DNA of 64,000 bases, from the NCBI RefSeq assembly GCF_013283645.1, contig NZ_JABEKV010000001.1:62001-126000 (forward strand), in the 5' to 3' direction. The notes below the pieces were generated by a model. The model was not told where the DNA came from. It made no database searches and was given only the letters and a program-made list of their open reading frames with translations. This document shows, piece after piece, positions 57,903-64,000 of this stretch (its first letter is position 1; each line of letters starts with the position of its first letter). This DNA is from Sinorhizobium psoraleae. Lineage in GTDB: Bacteria > Pseudomonadota > Alphaproteobacteria > Rhizobiales > Rhizobiaceae. Both the position numbers and the translations under genes were made by a program.

Positions 57903-58724
57903 TCAGTCGCCGTCTATCTCGGCGCCGATGATGGCGATCGCCTGCTGGTACACGCTGGCGGCGTTCCATCCCTGGATCGCACCGTAGTTGACCTCGCCCG
58001 GCTGATAACCGCCGCCTGGCTGCCATCCATGGCCGCGCAGGAAGTTGGCGGTGGAGGCGAGTGCGTCCGCCTTGGAGCGGACCATGTCGACATGGCCGTT
58101 GCCGTCTCCGTCCACACCGTATTTCAGGACGTTCAGCGGCAGAAACTGCGTCTGGCCGATCTCGCCATGGGCAGCACCCCGGGCAGCAGGGCTCAGATCG
58201 CCGCGCTCTACAAGCTGGAGCGCTGCGTAAAGCTGGTTGGTGAAATAGTCGGAGCGGCGGCAGTCGTAGGCGAGCGTCGAGACGGCCGAGAGCGTGTGTT
58301 CCTTGCCCAAGAAGGAACCGAAGCCGGTTTCCATCCCCCAGATCGCAATCAGCGGTCCCGCCGGGACGCCGAAGCGCTGTTCGATGCTGGCAAACAGCTT
58401 GGCGTTCTGTGCCCGCATCTTCTTGCCGCGCGAGATGATCGCCTGACCGCCACGCTTCTGCATGAACTGGTCAAGCGAGAGCTTGAAGCTCTTCTGGCCG
58501 CGGTCCGCGCGGATGGTCGCCCTGTTATAGGAAACGTTGGAGAGTACCTGGTCGAGTACCGCCCTGCTGATGCCGTTGCCGGCGGCTTCCTGCTTGAACT
58601 CAGCTACCCAGGCCGCAAAGCCGCTCCCGTCATTGCCGCATTGAGCCGCCGCAGCGGCCGTGGGAAGGATTGCCGTCGAAACCAGGGCCGCAAGCCCCGC
58701 CGCTACGCACTTTGCCCTGTGCAT
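57903..58724 (-). CDS. MltB-like lytic murein transglycosylase (SLT_2)
   Basis: A 273-residue periplasmic protein with a signal peptide (MHRAKCVAAGLAALVSTAIL then PTAAAAA). The SLT_2 domain carries the catalytic Glu in IWGMETGFGSFLG and GEIGQTQFLPLNVLKYGVDG. A calcium-loop-like DGDGNGHVDMV follows, as in the EF-hand of the E. coli MltB fragment Slt35. It cleaves peptidoglycan. ATG 58724 gives a better signal peptide than the in-frame ATG five codons further up at 58739. No C-terminal peptidoglycan-binding domain is present. Confidence 0.88.
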   Translation of the reverse strand: MHRAKCVAAGLAALVSTAILPTAAAAAQCGNDGSGFAAWVAEFKQEAAGNGISRAVLDQVLSNVSYNRATIRADRGQKSFKLSLDQFMQKRGGQAIISRGKKMRAQNAKLFASIEQRFGVPAGPLIAIWGMETGFGSFLGKEHTLSAVSTLAYDCRRSDYFTNQLYAALQLVERGDLSPAARGAAHGEIGQTQFLPLNVLKYGVDGDGNGHVDMVRSKADALASTANFLRGHGWQPGGGYQPGEVNYGAIQGWNAASVYQQAIAIIGAEIDGD

Positions 58725-58795
58725 GAAATACCCCGTCATTGCCCGAACAATCGCTTGTCTTCAATTACTGGTCCCGCGTCGCGGGATGCTAGTCA

Positions 58796-58811
58796 TGTTT
58801 CACGTGAATCC
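58796..58811. other. parS-like site 8 (two mismatches)
   Basis: TGTTTCACGTGAATCC matches parS except positions 14 and 16. It lies between the transglycosylase and asd, about 38 kb from oriC, the outermost of the sites seen here. Confidence 0.7.
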
Positions 58812-58840
58812 GCCCAATACCGGCGGAAGAACCCAATGCG

Positions 58841-58876
58841 AAGCCCCGCGGGTCCTTGGCGGACCGGGCGGGGCTT
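58841..58876 (-). terminator. Candidate terminator after asd
   Basis: AAGCCCCGC (58841-58849) pairs with GCGGGGCTT (58868-58876), with an inner GGTCC/GGACC pairing. It lies just past the asd stop; the T-run is short. Confidence 0.55.
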
Positions 58877-58900
58877 TGCTTCAGTCCCGAGCGGGGCCGG

Positions 58901-59935
58901 TCAGGCGGCCTGCTTGCGGGGCTTAACCAGACCGCGATTGACGAGCAACTCGGCAATCTGGATGGCGTTGAGCGCGGCGCCCTTGCGCAGGTTGTCGGAG
59001 ACCACCCACATGTTGAGGCCGTTCTCGACCGTGGCATCCTCGCGGATGCGCGAAATATAGGTCGCGTCTTCGCCAGCGCATTCGTAAGGCGTCACGTAGC
59101 CGCCGTTCTCATGCTTGTCGACGACCAGGCAACCCGGCGCTTCGCGCAGGATCTCGCGCGCCTCGTCGGCGGTGATTTCATTCTCGAATTCGATATTGAC
59201 CGATTCCGAATGGCCGATGAAGACCGGGACGCGCACGGCCGTGCAGGTCACCTTGATCTTCGGATCGAGCATCTTCTTGGTTTCCGCCAGAACCTTCCAC
59301 TCTTCCTTGGTGTAACCGTCTTCCATGAACACGTCGATGTGCGGGATGACGTTGAAGGCGATCCGCTTGGTGAACTTCTTGCTCTCGATAGGATCGGCAA
59401 CGAAGACGGCGCGGGTCTGGTTGAAAAGCTCGTCCATGCCGTCCTTGCCGGCGCCGGAGACCGACTGATAGGTCGAAACGACGACGCGCTTGATCTTGGC
59501 GTGGTCATGCAGCGGCTTCAGCGCGACGACGAGTTGGGCCGTCGAGCAATTCGGGTTGGCGATGATGTTCTTCTTGGAGAAAAGGGCGATCGCATCCGGG
59601 TTCACTTCCGGAACGATCAGCGGAACGTCGCCGTCGTAGCGCCAGGCGGAAGAATTGTCGATGACGACGCAGCCCTGCTGGCCGATCTTCGGCGAATACT
59701 TCTGCGAAACCGCGCCGCCGGCCGACATCAGGCAGATGTCCGTATCGGAGAAATCATAAGTTTCGAGGTTGGAAACCTTCAGCGTCTTGTCGCCATAGGA
59801 AACTTCGGTGCCGATGGAGCGCGACGAGGCGAGCGCCACAACTTCATCGGCGGGAAACCCGCGTTCCGAAAGGATGTTCAGCATCTCCCGGCCGACATTG
59901 CCGGTGGCGCCTGCGACTGCAATCTTGAAACCCAT
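58901..59935 (-). CDS. asd: Aspartate-semialdehyde dehydrogenase
   Basis: A 344-residue enzyme reducing aspartyl phosphate to the semialdehyde for lysine, threonine, methionine and diaminopimelate. The NADP motif VAGATGNVGREML is at 7-19, the catalytic Cys130 is in ANPNCSTAQLV, SVSGAGKDGMDEL follows, and the catalytic His sits in VPVFIGHSESV. Normal length. Confidence 0.97.
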   Translation of the reverse strand: MGFKIAVAGATGNVGREMLNILSERGFPADEVVALASSRSIGTEVSYGDKTLKVSNLETYDFSDTDICLMSAGGAVSQKYSPKIGQQGCVVIDNSSAWRYDGDVPLIVPEVNPDAIALFSKKNIIANPNCSTAQLVVALKPLHDHAKIKRVVVSTYQSVSGAGKDGMDELFNQTRAVFVADPIESKKFTKRIAFNVIPHIDVFMEDGYTKEEWKVLAETKKMLDPKIKVTCTAVRVPVFIGHSESVNIEFENEITADEAREILREAPGCLVVDKHENGGYVTPYECAGEDATYISRIREDATVENGLNMWVVSDNLRKGAALNAIQIAELLVNRGLVKPRKQAA

Positions 59936-60485
59936 GATCTAAGCTCTCTTTCTGTCTCTCCTCGTCTGGTGGAGGGGGAAGCCGCGCAGGAGGCCCGCGA
60001 GGTTTCCTGTCCCCGGCCTTACCGGGGAGAGAGCGGAGGGCCAGAGACGTCAGACGGTTTTCGTCGTCGTTTTGGCCGTTGTTTTGCTAGCGAGCGAGAA
60101 ATGGCGAGCCTGCCCGGCAACTGCCGGCAAGATCGACGCAGCGATGGACGGACCGTTCGGTCGCATTGCGGTTTCCTCGTTCGCCGCTGCTCTTACGCGG
60201 TTTTCGGCAAGAGTCAAGCCGCCGCCGGCGTTTGCCGCCACCGCTGGCTATTCGCCAGCGCCGGAAAGAGCGAAAGCCGCGCCACACTTTTGCGTGATAC
60301 GGCTTCGGGATCGCGCCCGATCGCCGCATTAGACGAAAGTCATACGCCCAAAGCATCTCTGCCTTGGCTGCCACTTTTCTGACATCCTTTGATCAGGCGC
60401 ACCACGTCCGGGCATTCAGGGAGGAATGGCCGGGCCGGGGAATGGGCGCTCCAATATGCCAATTTTGGAGTGGAGGATTATCAAA
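59936..60485. other. 550-bp gap between asd and the MHS transporter, no convincing gene
   Basis: The region has short frames on both strands (for example 60050-60241 minus, ending in a Thr/Lys-rich TTAKTTTKTV) but neutral codon usage and no good ribosome binding site. There is a small palindrome TCCCCGG-CCTTA-CCGGGGA near 60010. The last 60 bp before 60486 should hold the transporter promoter, but I cannot pick a clear -35/-10. Confidence 0.5.
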
Positions 60486-62375
60486 ATGGCGAATGTCGCA
60501 ACAGTGGACGGCGCAAAAGCCGGCCCCATGACCGGCGAGGAGAAGAAGGTCATCTTCGCTTCGTCGCTCGGTACCGTCTTCGAATGGTACGACTTTTATC
60601 TCTACGGCTCGCTTGCCCTCTATATCGGCGCGACCTTCTTCAGCCAATATCCGCCGACGACGCAGGCCATCTTTGCGTTGCTCGCCTTCGCTGCCGGCTT
60701 TCTGGTGCGCCCGTTCGGCGCGCTCGTTTTCGGCCGCCTCGGCGACCTTGTCGGCCGCAAATATACCTTCCTCGTTACGATCCTGATCATGGGCTTCTCG
60801 ACGTTCCTGGTCGGCGTCCTGCCCGGCTCCGCCTCAATCGGCATCGCAGCGCCGATCATCCTGATCGGTCTACGTTTGCTGCAAGGTCTTGCGCTTGGCG
60901 GTGAATACGGCGGTGCGGCAACCTATGTGGCAGAGCACGCCCCGCATGGGCGCCGCGGCTATTTCACCTCCTGGATCCAGACGACGGCGACGCTTGGCCT
61001 GTTCCTGTCACTGGTGGTCATCCTGGCGGTTCAATACATGGTCGGCAAGGAAGCCTTCGCCGCCTGGGGCTGGCGCGTGCCATTCCTGCTCTCCTGCGTG
61101 CTCCTCGGGGTTTCCGTCTGGATTCGCCTGAAGATGAACGAATCTCCCGCCTTCAAGCGGATGAAGGAAGAGGGCAAGGGCTCGAAAGCGCCCCTGACGG
61201 AAGCTTTTGGTCAGTGGAAGAATGCGAAGATCGCACTTCTGGCACTCTTCGGTGCGGTGGTCGGCCAGGCAGTCGTCTGGTACTCGGGCCAGTTTTACGC
61301 ACTCTTCTTCCTCACGGGCGTCCTGAAGGTGGACGGGCAGTCGGCGAACCTGATGGTTGCCGCCTCGTTGCTTCTCGGCACCGGCTTCTTCGTCTTCTTC
61401 GGTTGGCTGTCGGACAAGATCGGCCGTAAGCCGATCATCATGGCGGGCCTGTTGCTTGCCATGCTCACCTACTTCCCGCTGTTCAAAGCGCTGACCTGGG
61501 CCGGCAACCCGGCGCTTGCCGAAGCGCAAGAGAACGTCCGCGCCACGGTCACTGCGGCCCCTGGGGATTGCAATTTCCAGTTCAACCCGACAGGCGTTCA
61601 GAAGTTCACGAGCTCCTGCGACATTGCGACCGCGTTCCTGACCAAAAACTCCGTTCCCTATGACGTCGTAAGCACTGCGGCGGCGGGAACGCCGGCGACC
61701 GTCAAGATCGGTGAGTCAACGATTAACAGCTACGACGCGGTTGCCGCGGGCGACAAGGCGAAGGCAGAGGATGCGGCCTTCAGCAAGCAGGTCAACATGG
61801 CGCTTCAGGCTTCCGGCTATCCGCTGGTGCGTGCGGCGGCGAAGGTTCCGGAATCCAAGCTCGACGCCTTCGTTGCAGCCAATCCGGAACTGGCGCTCGA
61901 CGCCGCTGCTGTCCGAGCCGGCGAAAAGACCATGGTACCAGCCGACAAGCTGACTGCCGACAAGCTGCTGACCAAGGAAGAACTCGGCGGCGCCACGGAA
62001 ATGGCCGTCTATTCGATCGACAAGGGCGGCGCCTTCACGATGGTGGCCGATCCGGCCCGCGTCAACTGGACGACGATCATCGCCGTGCTGACCGTTCTCG
62101 TCATCTATGTGACGATGGTTTACGGCCCGATCGCCGCGCTGCTGGTCGAACTCTTCCCGACCCGCATCCGCTACACCGGCATGTCGCTGCCCTACCACAT
62201 CGGCAACGGCTGGTTCGGCGGCCTGCTCCCGGCAACGGCCTTCGCGATGAGCGCGGCCCAGGGCGATATCTATTATGGCCTCTGGTACCCGATCGTCTTC
62301 GCCGGCATCACGCTGGTCATCGGGCTCTTGTTCCTGCCGGAAACCAAGGACCGCGATATCCACGTAATGGACTGA
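60486..62375 (+). CDS. MHS-family MFS transporter with a large extra-membrane insertion
   Basis: A 629-residue major facilitator of the metabolite:H+ symporter group (ShiA/ProP-like). VFEWYDFYLYGSLALYIG, RPFGALVFGRLGDLVGRKYTFL and GLALGGEYGGAATYVAEHAP are diagnostic of MHS. Normal members have 430-450 residues. Here about 175 residues (roughly 345-520) are inserted between membrane helices, after FFPLFKAL-type helix and before NWTTIIAVLTVLVIYVTMVYG. This part has a Cys pair (GDCNFQF, SSCDIA), many Ala/Lys and no membrane helix. GGAGGATTATC precedes ATG 60486. Substrate unknown. Confidence 0.88.
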   Translation: MANVATVDGAKAGPMTGEEKKVIFASSLGTVFEWYDFYLYGSLALYIGATFFSQYPPTTQAIFALLAFAAGFLVRPFGALVFGRLGDLVGRKYTFLVTILIMGFSTFLVGVLPGSASIGIAAPIILIGLRLLQGLALGGEYGGAATYVAEHAPHGRRGYFTSWIQTTATLGLFLSLVVILAVQYMVGKEAFAAWGWRVPFLLSCVLLGVSVWIRLKMNESPAFKRMKEEGKGSKAPLTEAFGQWKNAKIALLALFGAVVGQAVVWYSGQFYALFFLTGVLKVDGQSANLMVAASLLLGTGFFVFFGWLSDKIGRKPIIMAGLLLAMLTYFPLFKALTWAGNPALAEAQENVRATVTAAPGDCNFQFNPTGVQKFTSSCDIATAFLTKNSVPYDVVSTAAAGTPATVKIGESTINSYDAVAAGDKAKAEDAAFSKQVNMALQASGYPLVRAAAKVPESKLDAFVAANPELALDAAAVRAGEKTMVPADKLTADKLLTKEELGGATEMAVYSIDKGGAFTMVADPARVNWTTIIAVLTVLVIYVTMVYGPIAALLVELFPTRIRYTGMSLPYHIGNGWFGGLLPATAFAMSAAQGDIYYGLWYPIVFAGITLVIGLLFLPETKDRDIHVMD

Positions 62376-62393
62376 GCGGGCGACCAAAATCAT

Positions 62394-62436
62394 GACGCGG
62401 GATGCTGCGGGCGGAGACCCCGTTCCTCATCTCGCC
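62394..62436. repeat. Small palindromic repeat, family B copy 3
   Basis: GCGGGATGCTGCGGGCGGAG...CCGTTCCTCATCTCGC after the transporter gene resembles the second unit of the 47750 element, more diverged. Confidence 0.4.
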
Positions 62437-62480
62437 GAACGACCTCTCCTGACTCCGGCGCGGCCTTCCGCGCCGGCTTT

Positions 62481-63179
62481 TTATTTGTCAACTTGGTGGG
62501 GGGTCGCGTTTTTCGGTGCCGGCCAGCCGCCCGCGTCCAAGCGGAAGAGCCAGCCTTGCCGGGCAAAAACGAATGCGATCATCATCGCGACCCAGAGGCC
62601 GAGCAGCAGGCCGGCGGCAACATCGCTCGGATAGTGTGCGCCGACGATTACGCGCGAAACGCCGATCGCCAATGCCAGTATCAGAAACACGGGTCTCAAC
62701 TGCGGCATCAGCATCGCGAAGGCGCCGAAAAGGGCGCCGGCCGCCATCGAATGGCCCGACGGGAAGCTTTCGAACAATCGTTCACCGGTAAACGGCGTCA
62801 GGCTGTAGGCGCCGTAGTCGGCGAAAAGTTCCGGCCGCGCCCGGCCGATCAGGAATTTCAGCCCGTGCACCAGCACGCTTGCGGTGCCGATCGTCAGAAG
62901 AAAATAGGCGGACAGATTGCGCGCGCTTCTCGCTCGGTACCGAACCGTGTCGTGATGCGAGGCGCGCCGGGCAATGTAGGCGACCAGCAGCAGGAAGGTA
63001 GAAGTGTAGATCATCCAGGCGAATGTGCCGAAATCGGTAATCGTCCGGTTGAAGGCGACGATTTCCTCCGGCAGGTCCTGCGCCCATTGCGACAGTTGCG
63101 GATCGAAGGGAACGAGGGCAAGCACGAGCACCAGCGTCGTCAGGAATATCCAGGCCGTGGAAGCAAGCGGTTGATTCAT
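62481..63179 (-). CDS. PAP2-family phosphatase membrane protein
   Basis: A 232-residue PAP2 protein with about six membrane helices. The three phosphatase motifs are KFLIGRARP, FPSGHSMAAG and SRVIVGAHYPSDV. Such proteins hydrolyse lipid phosphates or undecaprenyl pyrophosphate at the outer face of the inner membrane. ATG 63179 (MNQPLASTAWIFLTTLVLVL) follows AAGGAAAGACG and is preferred to an upstream start. Substrate unknown. Confidence 0.87.
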   Translation of the reverse strand: MNQPLASTAWIFLTTLVLVLALVPFDPQLSQWAQDLPEEIVAFNRTITDFGTFAWMIYTSTFLLLVAYIARRASHHDTVRYRARSARNLSAYFLLTIGTASVLVHGLKFLIGRARPELFADYGAYSLTPFTGERLFESFPSGHSMAAGALFGAFAMLMPQLRPVFLILALAIGVSRVIVGAHYPSDVAAGLLLGLWVAMMIAFVFARQGWLFRLDAGGWPAPKNATPHQVDK

Positions 63180-63250
63180 ATTTCGTCTTTCCTTCGCATC
63201 CTTCTGCATGTGAAGCCGGATGCAACGAAATCAAGACCCAAATATAAAAC

Positions 63251-63273
63251 ACCTCCGGAACGTCTCCGGAGGT
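63251..63273 (-). terminator. Terminator after leuB
   Basis: ACCTCCGGA (63251-63259) pairs with TCCGGAGGT (63265-63273), followed on minus by GTTTTATATTT. Confidence 0.75.
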
Positions 63274-63333
63274 GCTTGTTCATCGGACCACATCGGCACG
63301 AGCCGAGAGAAACGTCAGATGCCGGTACGCCGG

Positions 63334-64000
63334 TCAGACGGTAAGCGCCTTGAACTCGGCAAGGATCGCGTCGCCCATATCGGTGGTACCAACCTTTTGG
63401 CAGCCTTCGGCCATGATGTCGCCGGTTCGGATGCCCTTGTCGAGCACGTTGGCGATCGCCTTTTCCAGATTGTCGGCTTCCTTCACGAGGCTGAAGGAAT
63501 AGCGCAGGCACATGGCGAAGGAAGCGATCATGGCGATCGGGTTGGCAATGCCCTTGCCGGCAATGTCCGGCGCCGAGCCGTGCACGGGCTCGTAGAGCGC
63601 CTTGCGCTTACCCGTCTTTGGATCAGGCGCGCCGAGCGAGGCGGAAGGCAGCATGCCGAGGGAACCGGTCAGCATGGCGGCGACGTCGGAGAGCATGTCG
63701 CCGAACAGGTTGTCGGTGACGATCACGTCGAACTGCTTCGGCTGGCGCACCAGCTGCATGCCGCCGGCATCGGCCAGCATATGCTCCAGTTGCACGTCGG
63801 CATATTTCGCCTTGTGGATTTCGGTCACGACCTGGTTCCAGAGCACGCCGGACTTCATCACGTTGCGCTTTTCCATCGAGCAGACGCGGTTCTGGCGCGT
63901 GCGGGCGAGTTCGAAGGCTACCCCGGCGATGCGCTCGATCTCGTAGGTGTCATACACCTGCGTGTCGATGCCGCGCTTCTGGCCGTTGCCGAGATCGATG
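63334..64000 (-). CDS. leuB: 3-isopropylmalate dehydrogenase (5' end beyond window)
   Basis: About 221 C-terminal residues of LeuB are visible; the N-terminus lies beyond the right edge. Present are [20 protein letters not shown], the catalytic Lys/Asp regions [23 protein letters not shown] and [30 protein letters not shown], and the NAD loop [22 protein letters not shown]. It performs the oxidative decarboxylation step of leucine synthesis. A terminator lies about 60 bp past the stop. Confidence 0.96.
   Translation of the reverse strand, partial: IDLGNGQKRGIDTQVYDTYEIERIAGVAFELARTRQNRVCSMEKRNVMKSGVLWNQVVTEIHKAKYADVQLEHMLADAGGMQLVRQPKQFDVIVTDNLFGDMLSDVAAMLTGSLGMLPSASLGAPDPKTGKRKALYEPVHGSAPDIAGKGIANPIAMIASFAMCLRYSFSLVKEADNLEKAIANVLDKGIRTGDIMAEGCQKVGTTDMGDAILAEFKALTV

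Noticed and set aside
60050-60241. 63-residue frame on minus ending TTAKTTTKTV
   Set aside because: No ribosome binding site, mixed third-position composition and no recognised family; left as unexplained gap.

Overview
The window is about 64 kb of high-GC alphaproteobacterial chromosome, most probably Sinorhizobium/Ensifer or a close Rhizobiaceae relative. The reasons are the gene order PPSR-oriC-hemE-hemJ-rho-mnmE-mnmG-rsmG-parA-parB, the long NAD-glutamate dehydrogenase, TrcR (DUF1013), the DUF1674 protein, and several families of palindromic intergenic repeats of rhizobial type. No insertion sequence, prophage, CRISPR array, tRNA or rRNA was seen. This is conserved core chromosome around the replication origin, with a catabolic cluster at the left edge.

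Layout. (1) 1-9.8 kb: a sugar/sugar-acid locus with an ABC substrate-binding protein (cut by the left edge), an aldo/keto reductase, a UxaA-type dehydratase, an unusual double-HTH GntR/FCD regulator, an HpcH/HpaI aldolase, an NAD(P) aldehyde dehydrogenase, a group II PLP decarboxylase and a nitroreductase. (2) 9.8-20.4 kb: almost entirely minus strand, with gyrB, an XRE regulator, Smr, MltA, a Tim44-like protein, dnaQ, coaE, aroE, maf and PPSR; fxsA and secB are on plus. (3) 20359-20765: the probable chromosomal origin, with DnaA boxes, GANTC sites and an AT-rich stretch. (4) 20.8-30.6 kb: plus-strand hemE, hemJ, rho, mnmE, mnmG, rsmG, parA and parB, plus a previously easy-to-miss group of small minus-strand ORFs between rho and mnmE. 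The switch from minus to plus genes at 20.4-20.8 kb fits divergent replication. (5) 30.9-35.1 kb: leuS-lptE-holA on minus. (6) 35.4-45.8 kb: YggS, prpE, a LysR regulator, an ectoine synthase gene broken by one stop codon, trcR, acs, a DUF1674 protein, htpX and rsmB. (7) 46-64 kb: a heparinase II/III-like gene, purH, a UMF1-type MFS protein, a 1595-residue NAD-glutamate dehydrogenase, pyridoxal kinase, carbonic anhydrase, a MltB-like transglycosylase, asd, an MHS-type MFS transporter with a large insertion, a PAP2 phosphatase and leuB (cut by the right edge).

The most notable signal not explained by genes is a set of eight parS-like 16-mers (consensus TGTTTCACGTGAAACA) spread from 18.9 to 58.8 kb. 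Five lie within 9.4 kb around oriC and parAB, and several are inside coding sequence, where they are read as Ser-Arg-Glu. Other signals are a C-rich, G-poor leader before rho that could be an autoregulatory rut region, at least four families of intergenic palindromic elements, and the ectC nonsense mutation.
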